From Icerya purchasi (Eukaryota > Arthropoda > Insecta > Hemiptera > Monophlebidae), in contig CM077115.1 in the NCBI GenBank assembly GCA_039619475.1, forward strand, positions 478,900,400-478,964,399: DNA of 64,000 bases. Reading direction: 5' to 3'. Shown one piece after another: positions 10,556 through 23,325 of this stretch. Positions within the stretch are counted from its first letter, which is position 1. Each line of letters starts with the position of its first letter. Both the position numbers and the translations under genes were made by a program. The notes beneath the pieces were generated by a model that searched no databases, was not told the origin of the DNA, and was given only the letters and a program-made list of their open reading frames with translations.

Positions 10556-10855
10556 ATATAGGCAACATAAAAGAACCACTGAAAGAAGTAGTAGATGGCG
10601 AGGGCAAATATAAGATGCACAATAAGCAGTAGGTTGAGTTTCAGCAGACAAGAATATGGAATACAACGTTCGACAGAAAGGAATGGACATTCAGAAAGGG
10701 TTGTGTGATTGTTGTCGCAAACCACCGCTTCATTGGCGTCGTGAGGACAATTTAGAGAGGAGACGAGGGAATAGCGAAAATAAGAGTGAGGGAGTGCAGA
10801 ATGACCAAAACGCATGTGGATCATAGAAATGACAATAAAAAAGGCAAATATGCTT
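10556..10855 (-). pseudogene. I-group LINE (family A) C-terminal fragment
   Basis: Minus-strand text MRFGHSALPHSYFRYSL and EAVVCDNNHTTLSECPF matches the C-terminal zinc-knuckle region of family A copies at 36,526-37,140 and 27,354-27,600. Both ends are truncated. It abuts family B 3' sequence at 10,856. Confidence 0.75.
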
Positions 10856-11622
10856 GTTGTGTGAGTGCTCGACACTCTTATTTACGTTTATTAAAAATAT
10901 ATAAAAATTACAAACTATCTTAACTTGTTCCATAAATAATAATATCAGTAAACCGAGCGATATGTTTAAGCATACATACTCGTATATATTGTCGTTGCTA
11001 TATAACATTTCGCTTTAATCGGATTAGCTACAACAAAAACTGCTATATATAGTTGTAACTGACTCTGCTTACAACGTAAATGCTATTCTGTTAATGGCAT
11101 AGTTATTATTTTCCAATCCTTTTTCCGTCAAATAATCTTCAATTCTTTTTAAATATTATTTAAATGGATAAAATCTAAATTTTTTCTTACCACCGCAGTG
11201 AAGTTTTCATTAAACTGTTTAATATATTATTGATGAAATCATTTTTCTAATTTTAAAATAATAATTGCAAATGTTCATATTACGATTATTTAAATATATA
11301 TTATATTTTTATTTTTACACTAAATGAATATGAATAATGAATGAAAAAATGAATAATAAATTATAAATTACGATATTAAAAAAATTAAATAATGAATTAT
11401 AAATAATAATTATGAACGTCGAGAGCCTTAGTAGTAACCGTAATATCAGCCTGTAATAACTTAATACGCGTTGTCTAGAATAAACCAGAAATAATAATTG
11501 AATTTAAATTATTTAAAAATATATATATTCTTTCACCTGATATATACAGAAGCCTGCGTTTGTAAGTGAGTCCGAATTATTTAACAATCGATCAACGCTA
11601 CATGCTGACTAGTGTGTACACT

Positions 11623-11678
<56 letters not shown>

Positions 11679-11960
11679 TGAAAATATGTATCACGCTCGG
11701 TCACACGCATCCGTGCACCGGTACGAGTACATGAAGACAGCTTAATATTTTATAATCGAAAAATATGATCATATTTGAGCAGCTAATATCAGGGAAATGC
11801 ACGAGAAAGTCAGAAAGAAAATATACACAGAAAGAAACATTAAAAGGTAGAAAGATTCAGGATGTTACTTGTTCTTCAATTTTCGTACCGTGCCATCAGA
11901 CATTTTTCCACCTCCTTTTTCCAAACACCAATTTGTTCTTCATTCAAATAAGAGGATGAA
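10856..11960 (-). pseudogene. LINE family B 3' end and last codons
   Basis: On the minus strand the end of ORF2 (NEEQIGVWKKEVEKC, 11,959-11,876) is followed by about 1 kb of 3' sequence ending in the family B terminal motif (GAGTGCTCGACACTCTTAT at 10,861-10,879, compare 21,308-21,326 and 43,849-43,867). An uninterrupted TA tract occupies 11,626-11,674. The rest of its ORF2 lies beyond the family A fragment, at 12,909-14,600. Confidence 0.65.
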
Positions 11961-12908
11961 ACTTTTTTGAAAAAAGGAACGAGAGGAAGTAGCAACTCGA
12001 GCCAAGGAATCCGCCGTTTCATTATCTTTAATGTCCATATGGTTAGGATCTCACAGAAAATCAGCACAGACGGAGTAGCGATAAGAAAGAAAATGGATAA
12101 GAGAGCGTATGCGAAGGATGATGAACTCGGAAGAATGATCAGGAAAAGGGGAGCTGATCACTTGATGAACACTCACGGATTCTGAAAAACAAAAAAAATT
12201 AGATAACAGCGATTGGCAAAGATTAAGGAAAAAGTAGGAGATTATTACCTCAGATTGTATGAAACCAAGAGGAACTAAGGAGAAGAGAAATGAAAGCAAA
12301 AACAGGGATACGTCAGTTCTTATAAATGGAAAAATAGGAATCAATACGAATACAGGAAGTGAGTGGAAGACGTTTAGTGAGAAAACGATAGCGTTAATAT
12401 GATCTGTGATGAGCCAGGGGTGGTGTGTTAGAATCAGCGAGAATTTCTGAAATTGAAGTAAACAGAGAATGTTAGCCGACTATTGAGAAAAACTCTAAGA
12501 TAGCAGATAAAGTTAGCGTGAGGAAGAGGTATATTGTTTACGGATAGATCAAACGAAGCAGTATTGTGAGGGTGAAGTGACAAGACAATAGATAAAGACT
12601 TAGAGGGGGAAATAGAAAGGTGAACTGAGGATAGGGAGTGACCCAGTGAAGTAAGAGACGAACTAAGAGCATCATTAGTAGCTACAAAATCGGAGGCGGA
12701 AGAAAAAATCAGGATATCATCGGCAGGAAGAATTCAAAGGGAGAGAGGCAACACTGATAGTGTAGATGTCAAAGAGAGTAAAACTGAAAGAAAAACCTTG
12801 GAGGAGACCACGAAAAACTTTTCCTTCATGTCGGAGAGCTGGAGAAGAAATATGGATAGATTGATTTACCATGAGATTAATAGTAAGGGAAGAAAACGTA
12901 ACTCGGAC
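11961..12908 (-). pseudogene. LINE family A internal fragment (RT to RNase H)
   Basis: Minus-strand pieces: SLTINLMVNQS and RGLLQGFSFSFTLFDIY (12,900-12,720), a DDILIFSS catalytic-loop relic (about 12,720-12,690), and the end of the RNase H domain with ADSLARVATSS (12,180-11,965). It has neither a poly(A) end nor a 5' end. It sits precisely between two pieces of a family B ORF2. Confidence 0.7.
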
Positions 12909-14600
12909 GTTTTTCCACATAATTTCTTAAATGTTTTTCAATATAGTGTTGCAAAATTTTAGCTAGTACAGATGTTATTGTTTCTGGACGGTAATTTTCA
13001 GATTGATTTTGCACTCCTTTTTTATATATCAGTCTAATAATACCTATTGTAAGCCTATCAGGAGTGTTAGCTTCCTGCAATAGTTGACCATGTTAGTATA
13101 AATAGGAATAAAGATATGTGAGTTGTGTTTAATATCTTACAACCTAATTTTATCCCATCCAGGTATAAACTTTTAGATCGTTAATTATTACTTCTATTTC
13201 GGATTTATTAGCAGAATGAAATTATCAGAGTTCGTATTCAATTACCGAATGTGACATTTGTGTCTACGTTGTTCCACTGAACGCGTAAAGTAGTCACTAA
13301 ATTGTTTAATTACTATAGCAGAATTCCTAAAGTGTTTTAAAATGAAGTCATCTATTGTTGTTTTTTTTTTGTTTTTTTTTTATTAACGATATTGTTAATT
13401 ACATTCCACACTTTTTTATCATCATTATTTTGCCTTCACTATTTGGTTTTCGTAAAATTTCTGTTTCGCATTCCTTATTTCAGTTGTAACTATATTTCGA
13501 TATTTTCTAAATAAATTTTTGTATCAAATATTAGTTCCGATTTCCTTTACTTAGCTTAAAGTACTGATCTCTGATTTTCATAAAATTGATTATTTTTTGA
13601 CTCATCCATTCATTTTTAAGATTATATATAGTCAACTTTTTACACTCTGGTACTTTCAACTTGCATTCTTTGTAAAAGCCCTTGAAAACTGAATGTATCT
13701 ACTCATACATATTTCCTGCCGTTGTGGAAATACACACCTCCTTCCAGTTATGATTAATTATCTTATTCTGCAAACTTTTTTCATCAAAATCATATTTCAG
13801 AGAGTTTTTAACAGGTTGAAATTTTGGATTAAAGATACAAAAAGTACAACAGATGATGTAATAGTCCGATATATTCGAATTAGTAATTCCCAAGTAATTT
13901 CATTTGTATTATGCTTAATAAATATGTTATCTATACACGATTGAGTACTTCTATCTATCCGTTCTTCTTCTCCCGTAATTCCATTTATTAACTTCCTGAC
14001 CCATAAATTACATTTAGAAAGTTCTCAACCTGTGTATTATGAAGAAATAAATCGATATTAAAATCACCGCAAATCAGGAAATTATCTTTGTTACTTAAAT
14101 TATTTAGGAGTGTATCGGTTTCGTTTATAAATTCGCCTGCATTTTTGCTCGGTGATCTATATACCGCAATTAAGCACAAAGCATTGTTTTTGCAGATATC
14201 TATATCTATCATTACCTATTATTATCTTTGCCGAATGTGACATTTAAACTTATTATTTATGAATACAAGTATTCCTCTATTATACCTAATAGGTCTTTGT
14301 AATCCGATATTCGTGAATCTATTTATATCGTATAAATGTAATACATCCTTACTTATATATTAGTTTCGGTTAATGCGATGACACTTAAAGATGACCTGTG
14401 AATGTAAGTTATAAATTCATCCCAGTTACATCTCACCGTTCTTATGTTTAAGTGTAACACATGAAATAATTCTGTATTAATCTGTAGTGTATTATTTACA
14501 TTTAATATGTTGTTTATATTATCAGTCCATTTTTCGATATTACTATAATTCTTATAATTTTGTTTACTGCGATACTGAATCAGAGAAGTCATATTTGAGA
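12909..14600 (-). pseudogene. LINE family B ORF2 remnant (endonuclease and RT N-terminus)
   Basis: Minus strand. The APE-type endonuclease start reads HVLHLNIRTVRCNWDEFITY and ALTETNI (14,592-14,353), then CLIAVYRSPSKN and ICGDFNIDLF (14,212-13,988). The linker WMSQKIINFMKIRDQYFKL lies near 13,600, and the RT entry ANTPDRLTIGIIRLIYKKG and NYRPETITSV near 13,070-12,960. It closely matches the copy at 44,447-46,130 but has many stops and frame changes. Sequence breaks off at NYVEK (12,909), where family A sequence begins. Confidence 0.75.
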
Positions 14601-14712
14601 GGAGAATCGAAAACTATTATTACCGATAATGATAAATCCTTTATTACACTTGTTCGCTTTTCATTTTGTTTTCCCTCCATGATTGATAAAAGCGAAATAT
14701 TGTAAATATTTA

Positions 14713-17700
14713 TTTTTTTTTTTTCTTTGAGTACGTCAACTCAGGACATTTACCCAGCACAAAGGACTAACAAATAATGAAAACGTAGGGACTTGAAAGT
14801 TAAATCAGGAAGCGATTAGAAACAGAAGAAATCAAGATAGCCAATACAGGAACAACAGAAAGAGAAGGAAGAGCAAGAATGTAATGGTCACAGTAAGGGG
14901 TCGGGAGGCCAAGGCCAAGCAGATTAGAATAAAGGACTGCGCGTTCTGAGGAGATAGATGAGCATTCGAATAGGAGGTGATTTACATCACAGGTCATATT
15001 TGGGAGACTGAACAATATTAAAACGAAAAAGGGAAGCAGGAAGCAGACTGTGATTAACGCGGAGGCGAATTATGGAAGAAATAGCAGAACGGCTGATGCA
15101 GGGAAAATTATTAAACCAGCGAGAAGTAGGTGGAGAGGGTTGTATAGCAAGTTAAGAATAGTTAGGATTGGAGAAAAGAGTCGGATAAAGACCAGTCCAA
15201 AAGTCATGGTGAAAACGATAAGAGAGTGGACAGAGACATTGGGAGGGGAATCTGTCTATGAAACGGCCATTTACTGCAGCTAGACATGCCAATGAATCGG
15301 CAAGATCGTTACGAACGATGCCGCAGTGGCCCGGAATCCAGAACAGGTCAATTAGGATAGAACGGGATGTTAATAAATTCTAAATTAAGGAATGAATGTA
15401 AAGAATAATAGGATCTAACGATGGTTTAGGGAACGGAGATGAGATGGCTGATAAAACGCTTTTCGAATCAGAACATATGACGAATTTTGATAAAGTAGAT
15501 GTTGAGGAAATAAAAAGGATAGCACGTATAATAGTCATGGATTCGGCTACAAAGATAGAAGAAAACTGAGGAAGTTGAAAAGACTCAGAATAGTTGATAT
15601 CAGGAAGGATAAAAGCAGCTCCGACACCTGAAGCAGATTTTGAGCCATCCGTAAAAACCATGCTGTGAGCTGGAAAAAGTGAATGTAGAGTTTGGTTAAA
15701 TTCGTTATGTATTACAGGAAACGGAAAAGATTTAATGTTCGAGGGAAGAGAAAATAGCTTGGGGGAAAACGACAGTTCTAAGAAGTTGTAAGTGAAGTAC
15801 GGGGATTTGTTATAGGAGAGGATAAAGTGAGAAAATAGGACAAGTCGGGAGGATATGTGTGAAAGGATTGGAATTTTTCTAGGAGAGAAACACCAGTTGA
15901 CCAGAATATATTGATAGGAATTCACGAATTTCGAGTGAGGAATATGAAGAAGTTTAATCATAAATCTTTCGCCGAGATAAAGTCTTCGAATAAATAGAGG
16001 AAGGAAGCCAGTTTCGGCCAGGAGAGCAGGAGTTGGAGACGAATTCAGAGCAACAGTACAGAGGCGAAGACAAGAGTTTTGGATGCGATCAAGTTTGGTA
16101 AGGAGGGATTTGGGAGCACTGGCATAAAGAAAAGAACAATAGTCTAATTTAGAAAGAATAATGGATCTGTAAAGTATGAGGAGAATATACGGATCGCCAC
16201 TCCATTTCCGGGGGGACAACGCTTTTAGGAAATTTAATCTCTTGAGAGCCGATATACATAGATAGTTGATATGATCGCCAAAAGATAAATTACTATTAAG
16301 AATGACACCAAGGTAGGAGAAAGAGTTAACTAGAGGAATAGGAAGTTGTCACAGGAAAAGGTTAATTAAGGAACGGTTAAAAGTACGAAATGTAAAAACT
16401 ACAGAGGCAGACTTTTCAGGGGAAATAGAGAGATGAAGAGAAGACAACGATAATTCCAAAATAGCAAGGGAGGCATTAAGCTCCTCATTGACAAAAGAAA
16501 GATTATTAGAGGAGGAATAGACGAGAATATCGTCAGCTAGAAGGGATGTTAAGAGTAGCAAGACTGTGAAAGTAAATGTTGAAAAGAGTAGGACTCAAGC
16601 ACGATCCTTGCGGAAGACCTCGAAAAACTGCTCTGGAATCGTCGAAGAAGGGAGTAGAAAGACGAAGTGTTCTATTCCGGAAAAGATTGATAATTAAGGT
16701 AGTAAGCTGAAGAGGGATGTTAATGGAAATCATTTTTTTTTGTAGAGAAGTTAGGTGAACATTGTCAAAAGCAGCAGTGGCATCAACAAACGCGGTGATG
16801 GTGAATTTCCTGTGAATGAAGGATTTATAGATATCGGAAAGTTACAAGGATATACAGTCATTGGCACCAAGGCCAGAACGGAAACCGAACATACATATTA
16901 TCGGGAAAAACATATTCTAGCCACCAGACCAGGCGTTTATTAATCATGTGTTCAAAATGTTTTCTTAAACACGAGGCTAAAGAGACTGAACGGAAGGAGT
17001 TAGGTTTCTTTTTCGGGATAGGAATAATAATAAAGGAATTCCAAAGTAGTGGAGTTGCAGAAGTGTACAGAAAGGAATTATAGATTGACAGAAGTGTTTT
17101 GAGTGCTAACTCACAGAGGTTCTTGAGGACAAGGATAGGGATGCCGTCTATACCTGGGCTAGAATTAGAAGAACTGATCAAGGAATCGTAGAGTTCATTG
17201 AAGCTGAAGGGAGAAGAGAAAAAGTGAGAAGGAGATGTGATAGGTAGGAGAGGAGCCAATGATTCCTCGAGGGAAGGTACATAATCAAGAAAAGTAGAGA
17301 GCTTCTCTGAAGGAAGGTTGTATTATGAGGGGCGTTCGGAGCTGGAGGAGCGAAAAGCTTTAGCCATTTCCTAAAGATGGGAAGTGGAGGTAGATCTAGA
17401 AAATGAAGAACAAAAATTTCGCCATGAATTTCTTTTGGACATTTTAAAAATGAATCTAGCCTTGGCGTTAGCCCTTTTGTGAACCATGAAGTTGGAAAAG
17501 GAGGAACAAGCCCGGAATAGTCGAAAGGAGGAAACACTATCCTTGAAGGCGTTCGTGCAATCATTATTCCACCAAAGTGAGGACGATAGAAGATAATAGT
17601 TTTTTCTGGAATGATGAAGTGGCGGAGAGGAGATATCAAAAGCAGAAGAAATAGAATTTAAAAAAGCGTTATATTGTTGAATAAGATCAGTATGAGAGGG

Positions 17701-18395
17701 TATGTAAGGAAGAGATAAGTTGATGTTTGAGTGGAATTTATCCCAATCAACTTTATTGAACGACCATTTAGGAGCGAGAGCAGATCTGGGATAATTAGTA
17801 GGAGGAGGAGGAGGAGGAAGAAAGTCTTGAAAGGAAAGAATAATGGGAACATGATCACTGCCGAAGGTACCGTCCAAAGTTCTCCAATGACATTTAAGAC
17901 CAAAGTGGGGAGAAGTAAAGGACAGATCCACCGAGCTGTATGAGTGTGCACCTTTATAGAGAGTAGGTGAGTTGTCATTAAGAAGGACAAAATTGTTGTT
18001 AAGAATAAAGTTTTCAAGAACACGACCGTTTCTGTTGTGACGCGCAGAGCCCCAAAGAGGAGAGCGAGCATTCCAGTCGCCACCAATAATGAAAGGAAGA
18101 GAGTGAGGATAAGTCAATAGTGTGAATGGAAAATTGTTGAGATCAAAATTAGGAGGAATATATACAGGAATTATATGAATAGGCTGAGGATAAATATTTG
18201 TGATTGAAATATGGACTAGGTTGGGTGAATGAGAATTAGAAGAAAAGTCAGAGGAATGGTCGTGGGAGAGAAAAAAGATATCATTTCTTATGAGAATGGC
18301 AGCGCCACCATAGCCATCAACACGATCGGATCGGATTTCTGTAAAGCCTCGAATGGATATGTTAGAGAATTCGGAAAGCCAGGTTTGGACGGTAT
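14713..18395 (-). pseudogene. I-group LINE family A, endonuclease-RT-RNase H, main part
   Basis: Minus-strand element with a poly(A) end (T12 at 14,713-14,724 on the + strand). In order: endonuclease (18,390-17,600; GGDWNARSPLWG, SSVDLSFTSP, GSDHVPI), RT fingers (17,160-16,860; SPGIDGIPILVL, IPIPKKKPNS), GLPQGSCLSPTLFN (about 16,620), ADDILVYSS (about 16,530), RNase H (15,660-15,420; FTDGSKSASGVGAA, VAESMTIIRA, ICSDSKSVLSAI) and a C-terminal CDVNHLLFECSS knuckle (14,985). RT plus RNase H plus APE endonuclease fits the I/Nimb/LOA group. It is broken by stops and frameshifts. The 5' part continues in inverted orientation at 18,396. Confidence 0.85.
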
Positions 18396-18881
18396 TTAAC
18401 TATACCGGGCCAATGTATGTTTCTTTAATTTTTCAGGTTCTAATTTATAGGCTATTGACTTTGTTGTTTTTTATCATATATCATATGCGAACCAGTCATA
18501 GCTTTAAAGTTAGAACAAGTCTATATAATAATAAGATGCATAGATTTCCCTTGCAGAATAATTTTCTCCATTTGTTGTTTCCTCTTAATATTATTTCTTA
18601 TCTCTTTTCCTCTCCCTTATATTTCGTCATATTTCTGCAGGTTTAATCTTATTTCGTTGTTTTCCTTTGCTTCTCTGCGTCTAAATCCTTTTCTCCTCCC
18701 TTCTGTCGTTTCTTGCTCGGCGATCCAGATTTACTTTCCTATTACTTCCTATTTTTTCTTCCACATGATGCACAAGTTTAATATTCTCCAATGGAACTAT
18801 CGTAGTCTGAGAGCCAACCGACAGTCATTGGAGGGAATACTTGACTCCTTTTCCATTCATATTGCTCTCTTACATATTTAA
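18396..18881 (+). pseudogene. Inverted 5' segment of the same family A LINE
   Basis: On the + strand the frame ending at 18,881 reads FNILQWNYRSLRANRQSLEG and IALL, the first ~35 residues of the endonuclease. The adjoining minus-strand element starts at TWLSEFSNIS, the very next part of the same domain. The inner end is 5' untranslated sequence truncated at the junction. This orientation and breakpoint are what twin-primed reverse transcription produces. Confidence 0.8.
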
Positions 18882-19009
18882 TTCGTTATCTGCCACCTTA
18901 ATCGCTAACATAAAGAACACACTAGCGGGTAGCATGGAAAAGTCTACTACAAATTCGTCCCTATTACGTCGTAACCTTCTTATATTTAAATTTAAAACAC
19001 GAACAAGTT

Positions 19010-21230
19010 ATTTATTTATTTATTTTATTATTTACGAGGTACATATTGCCAGGGAGGGGGCTATCACCTCGGGTGAGGTTATTTACATTATTTTAAGGTT
19101 TGTAATATTTATAAATTTAATAAGTTTGTATAAGTTATTTATGTTTAAATTTGCGGAGTGATCGTCTGTAAGTGTGGATTGTTGGCGTTCGGCACCGTAG
19201 ATGAGGCATTCAGTGATGATGTGTTTGACTGTGATCTGGCAATTGCATTGAGTACAGGCTGGAGGCTCCTGGTGGTCCAGCAGGTACGCATGGGTGGTTA
19301 GAGTATGGCCTAGATAGATTCTGTTCAAGGTTGATTCGATATCCCGGTTTGATGCAGCTTTGCCTATAACGTAAGTCCAGTCAGTAATCGTCCGTTTAAT
19401 TTCCAGTAGTTTGTCCGAATAGCTGCTGTTCCACTCAACCTCCCAATCAGACATTATTTTGTATTTTGCGTATTTCTTCAGTTCGCTTGGGTGTAACACT
19501 GGTACGGCGGCGTTGGTCGATAGCGTGGGAAGGTGATCAAAGATCATGATGTAAATGGTGCCTTCATGGTGGTTTGGACTCCACGGTGGATCGGCGGAAG
19601 GCATGCGCTTAAGTAGATAATTCGAGATGTCCAGCGTAAATTCGTCATGACATTTGAAGTAGCCTTGGGCAGCGAGGGTACCGTCTCTGTATAATGGATT
19701 TGATGGACTGTAAATGCTGTGGTTTGGATGGTTCAGGTAACTTAAGATTGATAGGGCGTAATCGACCGATAATGTTTGCCGGCGGTATTTCAGGGGAGGA
19801 ATATCGGCGAGCATGTCCATACTGAAGGCAGGCGTAGTTCGGAAGGCTCGTAGAGCTATACGGAGGCCCGAATTTTGGATCGTGTCAAGACTTTGGAGCA
19901 GGCCTTTGGAGGCGGATTAGTAGACGATGCAGCCGTAGTCGAGTTTTGGTCGGATTAAACTTTTGTATACTTTTAGTAATGTAGAACAGCTGGGTCCGAA
20001 TTTCCTGTTGTTCAGCATCTTCAGTATGTTCAGTGCAGAAGGGCTTCGGTTTTTCAAGCATAGGATTTGGTTTCTCCATCGAAGTTTTTTGTCAAAGATT
20101 AATCCGAGAAAACGAGCTTCTTCCGAAAACTTTAGTTGTTGATCGTTGAGTGTTAGACTTACGGGTCGGTGTCTGCGTTTTCTCGTGAAGATGACGCCTT
20201 TCGTTTTTTCGACAGAGAATTTGAGTCCCGTGCGTTCACTCCAGTTCGCTAGATTGTCCAAGCATGTTTGGAGAAGGCTCTCTGCGAACTGTAGATTTGT
20301 AGTTTTAACAGTTATGTTTAAGTCGTCAGCGAAAAGTCTGTGGTTAATAGGAAGTGGAATGATTGCGGAGATAGTGTTTATCAGGATTAGGAAGCAGTAG
20401 ATACTAAGGACACTGCCTTGAGGGACTCCGTTTTCTTGTTGGTATTCATTTGAAAGAGTATTTCCTACTCTGACCATAAACGTGCGATTATTTAAGAAGT
20501 TATTGATAAATTTCGCCAGACGCCCTCTGATTCCAAAACTCGTGAGTTCTTTCAGGATTCCGAATCGCCAGGTGGTGCCGTACGCCTTTTCTATATCGAA
20601 GAAGATGGCTACTAGGTATTCATTGCGTTTAAACGACTGCAGGATTTGGTTTTGCAGTCCCAGTAGGTGGTCGGTAGTGCTTCATTGCTTTCTGAATCCA
20701 CATTGGTTTTTTGATAGAATTTTTTGTTTATCGAGATACCAGGTCAGTCTGATGGCGACTATTTTTTCCAGTAGTTTGCACATGACACAGGTAAGAGAAA
20801 TGGGTCGATATGATGTTGGTAGGAAGCGGTCCTTTCCTGGTTTCAAGATAGGTATAGTGATGGCCTTGCTCCAGATCTTGGGGAATGTGCCTTCTTTCCA
20901 TATTGAGTTAAATATACTCAGCAGTTCTGTTCTAAGGGTATCGGGTAGATTTTTGATGAAGCCAGACGGAATATTATCTGGACCAGGTGACGTGTTAGGC
21001 TTCAGGCACCCGGCATGGTGATGGAGGTGTTGAATTCTTCTGAATCGTCACTGTTTAGATCGTAGGAATTTATTTCTTCTGCTTTTTTGAAATTCACCAT
21101 ATTAACTTTTTGGCTTCATTTAGCTGTATTAAATAATCTATTGAATTTATTCTCCCGATCACACACTTGCTGAATACTCGACATAAATACATTTCTTTGC
21201 AACACTGAATTAAATTGTATTCGAAAAACT
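19010..21230 (-). pseudogene. LINE family H remnant (RT and C-terminal domain)
   Basis: Minus strand. RT begins near 21,030 (TSPGPDNIPSGFIKN), then PILKPGKDRFLPTSYRPISL, CGFRKQ followed by a TGA, FFDIEKAYGTTW (about 20,600), NGVPQGSVLS (20,430), LFADDLNITV (20,320), FLGLIFDKKLRW (20,110) and RPKLDYGCIVY. The C-terminal region (19,820-19,083) has a CTQCNCQITVKHIITEC knuckle. Its A-rich 3' end (TTATTTATTTATTTATTTTA at 19,010-19,030, + strand) looks like a TAAA-type tail. No RNase H is seen. Few disabling changes, so younger than families A and G here. Upstream it is cut by the family B insertion at 21,232. Confidence 0.82.
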
Positions 21231-21231
21231 G

Positions 21232-23325
21232 TTTTTTTTTTTTGTTTTTTTTTTATATAAATAAATAAGTTGTGGGTCTCACTGGGCAAGTATGCCCGTT
21301 GCGTGAGTGCCCAGCACTCTTATTATCGTTTATTCTCATCATCATTATATCCTCAACCATTTGGTTGGTGGACAACCTATTCTCACATTTTTAGATGTAC
21401 AGATATAGGTTGTATACTAAGCAATTATTATATATGCAACGCAGGTGTGCACACGCAAGACTACATTCGGAACTGATAGTAGCCGCTTGTTATCGCGCTA
21501 CCAGTGCAGTCCCGTGTGTGTCTGCTGTGTACTGGCCTAGCGCGCATATGATGTTGAACGTGGTGGTTTGCTATTGCCTTCCACGTGATTACTAGCGATT
21601 ATTTATTTATTTATTTAATTCTTGTAATAAGTTCGTCGTCGCTTGGGATCGAACCCGTAACCTCCATATCGGAAGTCAAGCGCTCTAGCAACTAGGCTAT
21701 CGCGACGATTCTAGTAAACAAAATTACAATTAATCATTCTTATTACTTAGATCGAACATATTAAACCAAAAAACTAAAAATAAAATATATCAATCGACGC
21801 AAATATATATATATGAATTACACAATAATACACCCATATATTGGACATTGCATACTTCAATGTACAGGAAAGAAAAAAGAAAAGGAAACTGGTAAATAGA
21901 TGGTCTAAAAGAGCCCTAAAAAGTGCAGCAATAATCATAAAGGGAAAAGAGGATGCGGCAAAATTCCTTAATCTTTGCACCATTCTTTCAACCACTTCCT
22001 CACTTCCCTCTTCCATACACCAATTTGTTTTTCGTTCATTATGTAACTGGGCATAGTACTCATTAATTTAATTAAAACCAAATCATCTGTATTGTCGATT
22101 CGTAGATTTACCCCTCTAGGATGAATGTAACAGGTATTATTTTGATTCCTTGTTAGTCGAGTTTTTGGTCTGGAAGGTAACTTTACATTATTGCATTTAA
22201 ATTCAAGTAGTCTGTAATAATAATAGTGCATTTTAGGAGATATTTCATTATTTTCCTTCCACCAGCTTGATGTAGTATCACTCCGCTTCCAATGGGGTAG
22301 TATAAGTTTCAAACACCTTTTCTGAATTTTACTTATTTTATGGATTTCCGTTTTTTTAGCCTCACCCCATATTTGGATCCCATATAAAATTCTAGACATT
22401 ACTAATGCATTAAAGAATATCCGTAATGTCCCACATGAAAGAACCGTCTTCAGTTTATATAACGCTGGATTGACTGTCTTACTTTCAAATTTAAGTTTTG
22501 TATCTATTTTTTCCAGTTCAATGATTTACCGATATATATTCCCAGGTATTTAAAATCTGTTACATTCACTAGAGGTGGACATGAACATGGGTGAGTGATT
22601 TTATTCCCGTACCGTTCATGTAAGCATTCATTATTATGTATACTGATTCGCGGGTGGTGACTCATATGTTTAGAGATATTACGAATATGGAGTAGTTTTG
22701 ATTTATTTACATTTATACATAACCTCCTGTCATGTGCCCATTTACTGAGATTATCGAAATCCTGCTGCAGTAATTTTTTTGTCATCTCTAGATTTTTATG
22801 TTTCATTAATAATTCGATATCATCGGCAAATATATAAACTTTTGCATTTTTGATGTGCTTATATAATGAGTTCGTGTATATAAGAAATAGAATAGGAGCT
22901 AATATTGTACCCTGACCTACTCCATATCGATTCACCTTTTCATTACTAATATTACCTGCAATTTTTACTACGCTTCTCCTGTTTTGTAAATAATTAATAA
23001 ACCACAATAGTTGATTATTTACAGTGCCCATATCTTCTAAATCTTTAATAAACAGATCATGGTCAACTAGATCAAAAGCTTTAGCTGGGTCTACAAAGGT
23101 AATTATAAATTGGTTCCCCCTCGATAGTCCTGTGTTTATCTCATTTACAAACGTTCTTAGTAAAATAATGGTGGATCTTTTTTCTCTAAATCCGTGTTGG
23201 TTTTCATAGAGCAGATTGTTTCTTTCCACGTAATTTCTTAAGTGTTTGGCGATATACTGTTCTAGAATTTTAGCTATTACAGGCATTATTGTTATTGGGC
23301 GAAAGTTGAACGAAATAGCGGAGAG
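21232..23325 (-). pseudogene. LINE family B, 5'-truncated copy
   Basis: Minus strand, beginning in RT (FRPITIMPVIAKILEQYIAK, about 23,310) and ending in an A-rich tail (T12-G-T10 at 21,232-21,254 on the + strand). Landmarks are HGFREKRSTIILL, FVDPAKAFDLVDHDLF, GVGQGTILAPILF and IFADDIELL (22,840), then the C-terminal part (22,399-21,968; MSRILYGIQIWGEAKK, NEKQIGVWKREVRKWL). The frame changes near 22,450. The YADD-type box reads FADD. The 3' untranslated region carries a SINE. The copy lies inside or against the family H LINE. Confidence 0.82.
21597..21713 (-). mobile_element. tRNA-derived SINE (short)
   Basis: Read on the minus strand, 21,707-21,636 resembles a tRNA: acceptor GTCGCGA against GCGAC, A-box-like TAGCCTAGTTGCTAGAGC, and an intact B box GGGTTCGATCCC, with CTTCCGATATGG in the anticodon-arm position. 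The arms pair imperfectly. It is followed by AACTTATTACAAGAATT and a TAAA repeat tail (21,620-21,597). That head-plus-tail layout indicates a SINE rather than a working tRNA gene. Flanking GATTACTAG and GATTCTAG may be remains of a target duplication. Confidence 0.65.

Noticed and set aside
20482..21021. 179-codon + strand open frame
   Set aside because: It is the antisense of the family H reverse transcriptase, which has RT motifs in order on the minus strand.
21636..21707. Functional tRNA gene
   Set aside because: Acceptor and anticodon stems pair poorly and a TAAA tail follows; SINE head is the better reading.
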